From contig DSBO01000175.1 of the NCBI GenBank assembly GCA_011046015.1, forward strand, positions 1 to 5,246: a DNA stretch of 5,246 nt, read 5' to 3'. The notes under the pieces are model-generated. The model saw only the letters and a program-made list of their open reading frames with translations, searched no databases and had not been told where the DNA came from. Shown one piece after another: positions 1 through 5,246 of the stretch. How positions within the stretch are numbered: the stretch's first letter is position 1; each line of letters starts with the position of its first letter. The position numbers and the translations under genes are program-made. This DNA comes from Thioalkalivibrio sp. GTDB taxonomy: Bacteria; Pseudomonadota; Gammaproteobacteria; SpSt-1174.

Positions 1-115
1 CTCCCCCGTCCTCTCACACCACCGGGCATACGGTTCCGTACCACGGCGGTTCATGGTTGGCTCTGAAGCCGGTTCATCGTATCCAGCAAGCTTACCAGAG
101 ACAGGCGGTCGAACA
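1..115 (-). mobile_element. Group II intron, 3'-terminal fragment (5'-truncated)
   Basis: Read on the minus strand, this stretch carries the 3' end of a bacterial group II intron: a linker, then a domain V hairpin (about 18-50), then GTGAGAGGACGGGGG, which is the usual entry to domain VI. The window ends before the intron's 3' splice site. The intron-encoded reverse transcriptase/maturase normally lies just 5' of domain V, which would be at higher coordinates here. It is absent: the sequence changes by about 115-123 into an unrelated plus-strand coding tail. The copy is therefore a 3' remnant, as left by incomplete (5'-truncated) retrotransposition or by later deletion. It cannot encode its own mobility functions. 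The right boundary is an estimate, and the assignment rests on recognising the domain V/VI sequence pattern, not on a search. Confidence 0.7.
18..50 (-). ncRNA. Group II intron domain V hairpin
   Basis: On the minus strand, ACCGCCG (44-50) pairs with CGGTGGT (18-24), including one G-U pair. An upper helix follows: GG (41-42) with CC (25-26), then TACG (37-40) with CGTA (29-32). It is closed by a four-base GAAC loop (33-36). A two-base TG bulge (27-28) sits on the 3' side and a single unpaired base (43) on the 5' side. A short lower helix, a two-base 3' bulge and a tetraloop in about 34 bases is the domain V architecture, the catalytic core of group II introns. Alone it has no activity; it identifies the origin of the surrounding fragment. 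Confidence 0.7.
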
Positions 116-117
116 CC

Positions 118-279
118 TTTTTATACTGGTACCTGCTCGGCACCATCCTGTTCCTGCTCCTTGGCGTCGGCCTCGCCATCGGCGGCTTCCTCAGCGGCAG
201 CACCCCCACCGGCATCGCAGGCATCGTCCTCGGCGTAGCCGCCTTGGTGCTGGTGATCGACGCCTTCATGAACCTGTAA
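118..279 (+). pseudogene. C-terminal remnant of a small membrane protein
   Basis: This plus-strand frame is open from the stop at 64-66 to the TAA at 277-279 but has no ATG, GTG or TTG start and no ribosome binding site. From about 124 it reads as clear membrane protein: a hydrophobic span (YWYLLGTILFLLLGVGLAIG), a short polar turn (SGSTPTG), a second span (IAGIVLGVAALVLVI) and a short DAFMNL end. Only about 53 residues remain. The 5' part is replaced by group II intron sequence in the opposite orientation, so the gene was probably cut by that insertion and its N-terminal part may lie left of the window. I do not recognise the family. Codon use is strongly GC-ending, as in a genuine chromosomal gene, which supports it being a former gene rather than a chance frame. 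Confidence 0.6.
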
Positions 280-297
280 CGAGACAGACCGCCGTTT

Positions 298-329
298 ATC
301 AAAGGGCTGGAAAGCACTGGCCCTTTGAT
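298..329 (+). terminator. Hairpin after the membrane-protein remnant
   Basis: A perfect 10-bp inverted repeat, ATCAAAGGGC / GCCCTTTGAT, encloses a 12-base loop whose ends (TGG/CTG) can add G-U and G-C pairs. It begins 18 bases after the TAA at 277-279, the usual place for a transcription terminator. There is no long T-run after it on either strand; the stem itself ends in CCCTTTGAT. It is either a weak intrinsic terminator or an mRNA 3'-end stabilising hairpin. Confidence 0.55.
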
Positions 330-572
330 GCATGACTCGGTCAGTAATGTGGAGCTGACGTGTTTGGCACGCATTCTGCGTGAGAACACGAACCTACCCC
401 ATTGCCTGAATCGCTCCGCCCAGAGTTACAGCCCGATTCGGATGCAAGATGATAGACCTGGACCTGTCTCTCGACCCCGTCTCTCCGTTCTTATACCAAT
501 AGATCAAGCCGTTGCGTGTGCACCACCCTCACGTCACGACCGAAGCGCCCGCCACCAACAGCTCATACGGGG
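330..572. other. Non-coding spacer, no supported gene
   Basis: Short open frames here lack ribosome binding sites and resemble no known protein. The only structure I see is a small perfect palindrome, CACGCA-TTC-TGCGTG (368-382). The spacer lies downstream of the ends of two convergent genes: the plus-strand membrane remnant on the left and the minus-strand 124-residue gene on the right. No clear terminator for the latter is visible. Confidence 0.5.
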
Positions 573-947
573 CTAGCGAGGGTCGACTTCGTGCACAATC
601 ACGCTGGGCGCCGGCGCCACCCCCAGTTTGTAGACATTCCAGGGCCGATCGGTAGGCGGCAGTGGCTCATCACAGGTGATTTCGTAGGCCAGGTGGCCAT
701 CCAGCCGGCAGATGCGCCAGCTCTTGTAGCTGTTGGAATAGGAAATCGCCGGGCTTCTGGCGGCTTTTCCGTCGGCACGGTCCCATGCCATCCTGCCGTT
801 CCAGTAACCGGGGCTGGATACCACGCCGGATTCTGATGTTGTGGGTGGGGCTGCAGAGGGTATGTACAAGCCGTCCACTTCGGGAAGCCCCGCGCCTGAC
901 ACTTCGATGAACAAGGTGTTGGGTTTGAGCACTGCTGTGTCGTTCAT
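573..947 (-). CDS. Hypothetical protein, 124 residues
   Basis: The likely start is the ATG at 947, giving MNDTAVLKPN. An in-frame ATG at 959 adds only MRII. The frame stays open to 1097, but that extension would translate straight through the intergenic hairpin at 1006-1033 and is arginine/cysteine-rich, so I reject it. No strong Shine-Dalgarno precedes either start. The protein has no signal peptide or membrane span. Residues about 12-27 (FIEVSGAGLPEVDGLY) contain a VSGAG-x(4)-GxY pattern, followed by an aromatic-rich middle (GYWNGRMAWDR, YKSWRICRLDG) and a proline-rich end. The look is of a small all-beta fold in which a 'value displayed on a strand' unit repeats (NGRMAW, SWRICRLDGHLAYEI). 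I do not know its function. It is separated from the upstream gene by 156 bases with a hairpin and is probably transcribed separately. Confidence 0.65.
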   Translation of the reverse strand: MNDTAVLKPNTLFIEVSGAGLPEVDGLYIPSAAPPTTSESGVVSSPGYWNGRMAWDRADGKAARSPAISYSNSYKSWRICRLDGHLAYEITCDEPLPPTDRPWNVYKLGVAPAPSVIVHEVDPR

Positions 948-1005
948 GATGATTCTCATGTGATAGTGACGGTCATGACAAGTTGCACGCCTGATGATGA
1001 AATTG

Positions 1006-1033
1006 GCCCTCTCTCGCCTGCGGGAGAGAGGGC
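1006..1033 (-). terminator. GC-rich hairpin at the end of the operon
   Basis: A perfect 10-bp inverted repeat, GCCCTCTCTC / GAGAGAGGGC, encloses an 8-base loop. On the minus strand it lies about 70 bases beyond the mutarotase stop and is followed by CAATTTC, a poor U-tract. The CCCTCTC...GAGAGGG core with a GC-rich loop is a common intergenic repeat in proteobacterial genomes. It probably acts as a terminator or as an mRNA 3'-end stabiliser, and it separates the three-gene run from the 124-residue gene. Confidence 0.6.
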
Positions 1034-1103
1034 AAACGACGGGCTTGGGTAGTTCACACTGACGAATGCCTGGCTTGCAGCGGTCCCGCGCCTTCATGGC
1101 GCG

Positions 1104-2018
1104 CTAGGATTTCTGCGCAAGCACCATCTTCATACTGTGCGACTCGCCCGCCTTGAGGATGTAGGTGTTGTCCAGCGCATTGGCCGCCTCGACACAGACC
1201 ATGCAGGCATATTGATCATCGGGCATGTCGGCAAAGCCTTTGGCGCCTCCCGGCCCCGGACTCCAGACCACGGTGCTGGCGCTGTTGTCTTTTGTCATCA
1301 CGATACGGCGCTGGTTGCCGCTGTCGTCGATCACCACGTCAGCCGCATGATCGACAAACACACGCTCCATGGGCAGGGTCAGCCGCAAGGGACCGGTCTG
1401 GGTGAAGCGCTGGCCATCGCGCCCCTTGTCGATATAGTCGCAGCCTTCCAGCCCCTCGATGACCAACCCATCGGCCTCGGCCACTTTGAAATAGGTGTGA
1501 AACGCCTCGGAGACCTGCCAGTCGCGATCGCTGCGGTTCTCTCCGACCAGCTCCAGGGTGAGCTGCTCGCCCAGGGTCACGATCAGTTTGAGCATGAAGG
1601 GCAGCGGCCAGGCCTGGCGAATCGCATCGGTGGGTTCGAGCCTCAGCTCCACCTGGGTGGCGTCATTGTCCACGCTGCGCACGGCCGCCACCTGCCACAG
1701 TTCATAACGGGCAATGCCGTGGCCTTTTTTCGCCGCATCCGTCGGGTCCGCGCCCAGCGCCGACGGATCATAGGGGCCGAACCAAGGCCAGCAGATCGGC
1801 ACCCCGCCACGCACTGGCTTGCTGCCGTCGTAGACCGCCGTCTCGCTCACCCAGATCAGCTCCTGGCCGTTGGCAGGCTGGTAACTGAGCAGGGTGGCTC
1901 CGTGGGTAGTCAGCGTGGCCGAACCGTGGCGATTGGACAGTCCGATAATGATCAACTGGTCGCGCAGCGTGAAGCGTACGTCCGGATGGGAAAAACGTTG
2001 TTCGAGATCAGTCAGCAT
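1104..2018 (-). CDS. yeaD: D-hexose-6-phosphate mutarotase (YeaD-type aldose 1-epimerase)
   Basis: The product is 304 residues, normal for the family. These cytosolic enzymes interconvert the alpha and beta anomers of hexose 6-phosphates such as glucose 6-phosphate, feeding glycolysis and related pathways. Family marks are in the expected order: RGGVPICWPWFGPY (70-83, sugar and phosphate contacts including R70), KGHGIAR (98-104, H100), SEAFHTYF (170-177, with H174 as the expected catalytic acid), VVWSPGP (250-256) and DMPDDQYACMVCVEAAN (264-280, with E277 as the expected catalytic base). Nothing essential is missing. I chose the start at 2018 because AAGGGAGT lies 7 bases upstream; a start at 2039 would add seven residues (MTKGVRS) and include that ribosome site. 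The gene begins 30 bases after the methyltransferase stop and is probably cotranscribed. Its metabolic role has no obvious tie to its neighbours. Confidence 0.92.
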   Translation of the reverse strand: MLTDLEQRFSHPDVRFTLRDQLIIIGLSNRHGSATLTTHGATLLSYQPANGQELIWVSETAVYDGSKPVRGGVPICWPWFGPYDPSALGADPTDAAKKGHGIARYELWQVAAVRSVDNDATQVELRLEPTDAIRQAWPLPFMLKLIVTLGEQLTLELVGENRSDRDWQVSEAFHTYFKVAEADGLVIEGLEGCDYIDKGRDGQRFTQTGPLRLTLPMERVFVDHAADVVIDDSGNQRRIVMTKDNSASTVVWSPGPGGAKGFADMPDDQYACMVCVEAANALDNTYILKAGESHSMKMVLAQKS

Positions 2019-2025
2019 GGAACGG

Positions 2026-2033
2026 ACTCCCTT
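2026..2033 (-). promoter_or_regulatory. Ribosome binding site of the mutarotase gene
   Basis: On the minus strand AAGGGAGT ends 7 bases before the ATG at 2018. It is the only good Shine-Dalgarno near the gene and decides the start in favour of MLTDLEQ over the in-frame ATG at 2039. It lies in the short gap after the methyltransferase gene. Confidence 0.75.
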
Positions 2034-2048
2034 GGTCATTGATCTGAT

Positions 2049-2696
2049 TTACTGATTTGCCGGGTCATGGTCGATTTTTCGCTGGAAACAGGCGGTTTGC
2101 GTGGACGGCCCGAGATTCGGGTCGTCATCGCCGATTCCGCCCAGCGTGACCTGATAGCCGTTGCGCTGGGCCACCCCCTGTGCCCAGCGGCGAAAGCGCG
2201 CACGATCCCATTCGAAGCGATGATCGCGTTCGCGAAACTCGCCGGGGTGTAAACCGAACAGCGGGTTGTATTCACGGTTGGGTGTCGTGAGGTAGACCAG
2301 ACGGGGGCGCATTTGTGCAAAAACGACACGCTCTGCGGCCGATAGCAGGTCCGGGTCCAGGTGTTCGATGGTTTCCACCATGGCGGCGGCATCGTAACCG
2401 CAGAGCTCGGGCTGGGGTTTGGTATAGGAGCCGATGAGCAGCCGCAGCCGCGGTGCCGGTCCCTGCAGGTGCGCCTCGAGCATCTGTCGGGCCTGGAACA
2501 GGGTGCCGGCGCAGGTCTCCAGTCCGACGACCTCCTCGAACTGGGGCTCGGCCAGCAGGCGATGCAACAGATGGCCGTGGCCGCAGCCCAGGTCCAGCAC
2601 GCGGCGTGCACCGCTGGCCCGAATTCGGTACAGCGCCTGATCCAGCCGCGCTTCGTGCACACTGGTGATTCGCTCCATCATCGAGGGGGCTGTCAT
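2049..2696 (-). CDS. hen1: Hen1-type small-RNA 3'-terminal 2'-O-methyltransferase, catalytic domain only
   Basis: Hen1 enzymes transfer a methyl group from S-adenosylmethionine to the 2'-OH of an RNA 3' end. Plant HEN1 acts on microRNA; bacterial Hen1 acts with Pnkp in repairing cleaved RNA. The 215-residue product shows a Rossmann SAM motif I (VLDLGCGHG, 33-41) and acidic E60 ending the next strand. It also has the Hen1 metal site, VETIEHL with E108, E111 and H112, and the paired RDHRFEW with H159. TTPNREYN (137-144) lies between them, and WAQGVAQRNGY (171-181) is also typical. All four metal ligands are present. Bacterial Hen1 is usually about twice this length, with an N-terminal domain that activates Pnkp; that domain is absent here and no Pnkp gene is in view. 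The start at 2696 follows the helicase stop by 19 bases. No strong Shine-Dalgarno is visible, so translation may be coupled to the gene before it. ATGs at 2681/2678 are alternatives. The RNA substrate is unknown. Confidence 0.85.
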   Translation of the reverse strand: MTAPSMMERITSVHEARLDQALYRIRASGARRVLDLGCGHGHLLHRLLAEPQFEEVVGLETCAGTLFQARQMLEAHLQGPAPRLRLLIGSYTKPQPELCGYDAAAMVETIEHLDPDLLSAAERVVFAQMRPRLVYLTTPNREYNPLFGLHPGEFRERDHRFEWDRARFRRWAQGVAQRNGYQVTLGGIGDDDPNLGPSTQTACFQRKIDHDPANQ

Positions 2697-2715
2697 GGCA
2701 TCATCGTTATAGCGC

Positions 2716-4773
2716 TCATGCCGGGATAAACTCGCTGGCCTTGCCCACATGCAGCACGACCAGATGATGCATGGCACGCGTGCAGGCCACGTAGAGCAGA
2801 TTGCGGTCCATTTCCGTGTGATAGTGCCTGGCGCTCGCGTCAGCCACGATTACGCGGTCGAACTCCAGACCCTTGGCCAAGTGCGGTGTGCAGACGACCA
2901 CCCCGCTGAAAAATCCTGCACTTCCAGCATCGAGTAGCCGAGCCTCGATTCCCGCATCGCTCAATGATTTGTGTAGTCGATTGGCCTGCCTTTGGGTCTT
3001 TGCGATGATGGCCAGGTGATGATGACCTGCATCCTGGGCGGCCTGAATTTCGTCGGCGATGTGCCCGATCATTTGCATGGGGCGTGAACATGCCACCACG
3101 CGAGGCGGTTCGCCATGTCGCTTCATCGCCTCCAGTTCCGGGTTGGGCGCGATCGCCAGTGCGAACTGCATGATCTCCCAGGTCGAACGGTAGCTCTTGG
3201 TGAGTTTCACACGGGTGGCTGCGTGCAAGTGGCGGCTGATCTGCTCGGCGCTCGAGCTGCTATAGGGATTGACCGACTGACTGGCATCGCCAAGCACGGT
3301 CTTGCGGCACGCAAACAGACGGTCCAGAACCACGTACTGCACGGGGGTGTAGTCCTGCATCTCGTCGATGAGCAGGTGCTTGACGTCGGGCCGGGGGTTT
3401 TTGACGCCCTCCAGGCGCATCTTGAGGTAGATCAGCGGGAATACATCGGCGTACTCCAGTTTGCCACTCGTGGCACGGAACAGTTCCGGGCGGCCCAGCC
3501 ATTCGAACAGGCCCTGATAGGCCTGGCGCAGGGTTTGCTTGCGTACCATGCCGCGCACGGCTTCGCGCAGGTCCTGACGTTCATCGACGCGCAGGTCGTA
3601 GTTGTAATGAAATCCGATCTGGCTCTCGGTAGCCTTTACCATCCGGGCGATACGCTCGGTGAGCGCCACCCCGCGATGTTTTTGCCAGGTTTCGGCGAAG
3701 AACCAGTCCGGCACGATCTTGCGGCCCGTGCGCCAGTCGACCGGCTGAAAGGATTCTTTCTCAAGGTGACTGACATAGCGGTCGATCTGGTGCAAGAATT
3801 CCGGCCGACTCTTCTCGGCGATGCGCTCCCTGAGTGCGCCATCGTTCTTTTCGAGCAGCTGCGAGGTCTGTTCGAAGAACGTCTGGAAGCGATATTGGTG
3901 ATCCAGCAGTTCGGCGGCAAGATCTTCCATGCCGATCTCGGCCACCTGCTCTTCCCCCAGTTCGGGCAGTACGTTGCCGATGTAGTCGGCGAACACGCGG
4001 TTGGGGGAGACGATCAGGATGTGGTTGGAACTGAGCGTGTCCTTGAAACGGTAGAGCAGGTACGCGATACGGTGCAGGGCGATGGAGGTCTTGCCCGAGC
4101 CGGCCACCCCCTGAATGATCAGGGTGTGGGCGTCGTCGTTTCGAATGATGGCGTTCTGGTCGCGCTGAATGGTTGCGACGATGTGCTTCATGCCTTCGTC
4201 GCTGCTGGCGCGGCTGAGCTCTTCTTGCAGCACATCATCCACAATATGGACGCCGGACTCGATGACGAACTCCAGTTCGCCATCGCGTATGCGGAACTGC
4301 CGCTTGAGGGTCAACTCGCCTTCAATTTCGCCAGACGGTGCCTGGTAGCGAGCCGGCCCGGTCTCGTAGTCGTAGAACATCGAGGCGATGGGCGCGCGCC
4401 AGTCGTAGACCAGAGTTTCGCGCGCACGCTCGTCGCGGAAGTGATGTACGCCGATATACACCGGCCCGGCCGTCGTCTCATCCTGCTTCAGGAAATCGAA
4501 GCGACCGAAATAGGGCGAACGCATCAGCTTGGCGAGTTTCTTCCGCTGCGACTTGAGAACCTCGGCGGAATCCAGGGTCTGCTCGATGGTCTGGCGCACC
4601 GCGATCTTCTCGATGTGATCCATGTCGCGCCGTGCCTCCCACAGATATTCCTTGCGGCTCTGGATCTCGCCGGCATATTCGCCAAGGCGCGTCTCGATAA
4701 GGTCCATGGCCTGCCGAATGGTCGCGCGGCAGGACTTAAGGCGCTTTTTTTCTTCACTTTGAGCATTCGACAT
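2716..4773 (-). CDS. helD: HelD-like UvrD/SF1A ATPase (RNA polymerase-associated motor)
   Basis: The product is 685 residues. It opens with a charged helical N-terminal region (7-85, likely coiled coil), followed by the HelD signature VYDWRAPIASMFYDYETGP (122-140). In Gram-positive HelD the N-terminal arm enters the RNA polymerase secondary channel and the motor frees stalled or DNA-bound polymerase. SF1A motor motifs follow in order: Walker A GVAGSGKT (222-229), motif Ia VSPNRVF (255-261), Walker B LLIDEMQD (467-474), motif III GDASQ (495-499), motif IV SYRST (527-531), motif V TPHLAKGLEFDRV (629-641) and motif VI YVACTRA (661-667). All key residues are intact. The DEMQD has Met where the family often has Ala. 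The insert at about 275-460, between Walker A and B, matches the HelD 1A-domain insertion. The start at 4773 has GGGGGAG upstream; the ATG at 4836 would add 21 residues and read through it. This is the first gene of the run. A DNA-repair helicase role (helicase IV-like) is the main alternative. Confidence 0.9.
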   Translation of the reverse strand: MSNAQSEEKKRLKSCRATIRQAMDLIETRLGEYAGEIQSRKEYLWEARRDMDHIEKIAVRQTIEQTLDSAEVLKSQRKKLAKLMRSPYFGRFDFLKQDETTAGPVYIGVHHFRDERARETLVYDWRAPIASMFYDYETGPARYQAPSGEIEGELTLKRQFRIRDGELEFVIESGVHIVDDVLQEELSRASSDEGMKHIVATIQRDQNAIIRNDDAHTLIIQGVAGSGKTSIALHRIAYLLYRFKDTLSSNHILIVSPNRVFADYIGNVLPELGEEQVAEIGMEDLAAELLDHQYRFQTFFEQTSQLLEKNDGALRERIAEKSRPEFLHQIDRYVSHLEKESFQPVDWRTGRKIVPDWFFAETWQKHRGVALTERIARMVKATESQIGFHYNYDLRVDERQDLREAVRGMVRKQTLRQAYQGLFEWLGRPELFRATSGKLEYADVFPLIYLKMRLEGVKNPRPDVKHLLIDEMQDYTPVQYVVLDRLFACRKTVLGDASQSVNPYSSSSAEQISRHLHAATRVKLTKSYRSTWEIMQFALAIAPNPELEAMKRHGEPPRVVACSRPMQMIGHIADEIQAAQDAGHHHLAIIAKTQRQANRLHKSLSDAGIEARLLDAGSAGFFSGVVVCTPHLAKGLEFDRVIVADASARHYHTEMDRNLLYVACTRAMHHLVVLHVGKASEFIPA

Positions 4774-4784
4774 ATCGACTCTGT

Positions 4785-4791
4785 CTCCCCC
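4785..4791 (-). promoter_or_regulatory. Ribosome binding site of the HelD-like gene
   Basis: On the minus strand GGGGGAG lies 11 bases before the ATG at 4773, a slightly long but usable spacing. The competing in-frame ATG at 4836 has only a GGAAAGG that ends two bases before it, too close for good initiation. The residues between the two starts are not helical like the following region. Confidence 0.55.
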
Positions 4792-4899
4792 TCTGGCAGC
4801 GCACAGCGCCAGCCGGCTTTTGCATATCGACTGCATGACCTTTCCAGGCCATTAACCAATCCCAAGGAGCTCCGTAAAATCACCAGAGAAAGGATTCCT

Positions 4900-4919
4900 G
4901 AGTCGCAGGATTGCGACTC
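4900..4919 (-). promoter_or_regulatory. Perfect hairpin/palindrome in the leader of the three-gene run
   Basis: GAGTCGCA and TGCGACTC form a perfect 8-bp inverted repeat around a 4-base GGAT. It lies about 127 bases before the HelD-like start and has no T-run after it on either strand, so it is not an obvious terminator. It could be an operator half-site pair or a leader RNA hairpin. I could not place a convincing -35/-10 promoter in the leader. Confidence 0.35.
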
Positions 4920-4948
4920 GAACCTAGGTCAGTCTTTCACAAATTGAA

Positions 4949-4979
4949 AACGCCGCCCCATGAAGACCATGGGGTGTGG
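4949..4979 (-). terminator. Rho-independent terminator for leftward transcription
   Basis: On the minus strand CGCC-ACA-CCCCATG, a five-base GTCTT loop, then CATGGGG-C-GGCG form a strong stem: seven perfect pairs plus four more across a small internal loop. TTTTCAATTT follows directly. This is a good intrinsic terminator. It lies about 28 bases after the stop at 5007 and separates that gene from the leader of the HelD-like gene. Confidence 0.75.
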
Positions 4980-5006
4980 CGCTCCTCCGGTTTCCCCGAC
5001 ACATAA

Positions 5007-5246
5007 TCATGCAAGTCTTTTCATCATCCCGAAATCGACTGCCCTTGTGAAGCCCAATGATCGATGCAGACGCAGACGGCTACACAAGACCTCCTTGCAT
5101 TCAAAGATGACCCAGTGCAACCTGCCCCTCCTCAAACACGACATGATGCCGCCAAAGGCGATGATGCTGTGGCGCAGCTCCTGCTCCAGCCACTGCGGCC
5201 GCACACGCTCGATACGCGCCAGCAGCCCGCCCAGCGGAATGCAGGC
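5007..5246 (-). CDS. Partial gene: ZIP-like metal permease fragment with an unfamiliar tail
   Basis: The minus-strand frame is open from the window edge (5246) to a TGA at 5007, giving 79 visible residues; the N-terminus is outside the window. The first part (ACIPLGGLLARIERVRPQW, LEQELRHSIIAFGGIM) resembles the segment of ZIP-family divalent-metal transporters in which a glycine-rich membrane helix is followed by a polar loop and another helix starting IAFGGG. A ZIP protein should continue for a long way with further hydrophobic helices. Instead, after about 5100 the chain becomes basic and polar (SCLRRGRLHW...) and soon stops. The composition also becomes less GC-rich. It is probably a truncated gene whose 3' part was lost and whose frame now runs into unrelated DNA, but a true short C-terminus cannot be excluded. 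No internal start needs to be invoked, because the frame continues past the edge. Confidence 0.45.
   Translation of the reverse strand, partial: ACIPLGGLLARIERVRPQWLEQELRHSIIAFGGIMSCLRRGRLHWVIFECKEVLCSRLRLHRSLGFTRAVDFGMMKRLA

Noticed and set aside
51..389. A 112-codon minus-strand frame spanning the intron fragment and the membrane-gene remnant
   Set aside because: It crosses the intron/gene junction, the plus-strand hairpin at 298-329 and intergenic DNA; most of it is antisense to the membrane-protein tail and it shows no reverse-transcriptase motif.
948..1097. N-terminal extension of the 124-residue protein to 174 residues
   Set aside because: The added 50 residues translate an intergenic hairpin repeat and have no ribosome binding site; the ATG at 947 (or 959) is the natural start.
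1137..2042. A 301-codon plus-strand open frame opposite the mutarotase gene
   Set aside because: Antisense shadow: the minus strand encodes a full YeaD-family protein with intact catalytic residues.
2036..2662. A 208-codon minus-strand frame overlapping the Hen1-like gene
   Set aside because: Its translation is rich in R, S, P, C and W, as expected from an out-of-frame reading of GC-rich coding DNA, while the other frame gives a complete Hen1 domain.
4900..4932. A tRNA-like GGTTCGAGTC stretch on the minus strand
   Set aside because: It resembles a T-arm only by chance: the flanks form a simple 8-bp hairpin and no acceptor, D or anticodon stems can be drawn around it.
3115..4947. A 610-codon open frame on the plus strand opposite the HelD-like gene
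   Set aside because: It is the antisense shadow of a GC-rich gene whose minus-strand product has all SF1A motifs in order; the plus-strand translation has no recognisable domain and no ribosome binding site.
1..5246. CRISPR array or rRNA gene
   Set aside because: No direct repeats with regular spacers and no rRNA-like sequence are seen anywhere in the window.

Overview
The window is GC-rich DNA from what is most likely a gammaproteobacterium. This is inferred from the protein style (a YeaD-type mutarotase, codon use rich in G/C at third positions, and a CCCTCTCTC...GAGAGAGGG intergenic hairpin of the kind scattered through many proteobacterial genomes). The sequence does not settle the species. 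All intact genes lie on the minus strand, so they read from right to left.

Right edge (about 4951-5246): the end of a minus-strand gene whose visible N-terminal part looks like a ZIP-type metal permease. It stops matching after a short stretch and ends in an unfamiliar tail. A convincing Rho-independent terminator for leftward transcription follows at 4949-4979. Next comes a leader of about 175 bases with an 8-bp perfect hairpin.

Core (1104-4773): a compact run of three leftward genes with gaps of only 19 and 30 bases, probably one operon. They are a HelD-like UvrD/SF1A ATPase of 685 residues, a 215-residue Hen1-type small-RNA 3'-end 2'-O-methyltransferase that has only the catalytic domain, and a 304-residue D-hexose-6-phosphate mutarotase (YeaD family). 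A hairpin then marks the operon end, followed by a separate 124-residue protein of unknown function (573-947).

Left edge (1-329): remains of a mobile element. Bases 1 to about 115 are, on the minus strand, the 3' end of a group II intron (domain V plus the start of domain VI). Its reverse-transcriptase gene is gone. It abuts, head to head, the last 53 codons or so of a plus-strand membrane protein that has no start codon. The simplest reading is insertion of a 5'-truncated intron, in antisense, into that gene.

The most interesting point is the pairing of a HelD-type RNA-polymerase-recycling motor with a catalytic-domain-only Hen1 methyltransferase. Bacterial Hen1 is known as the partner of the RNA repair enzyme Pnkp, and no Pnkp is visible here. 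A link between the two genes in RNA or transcription stress is inference, not shown by the sequence.
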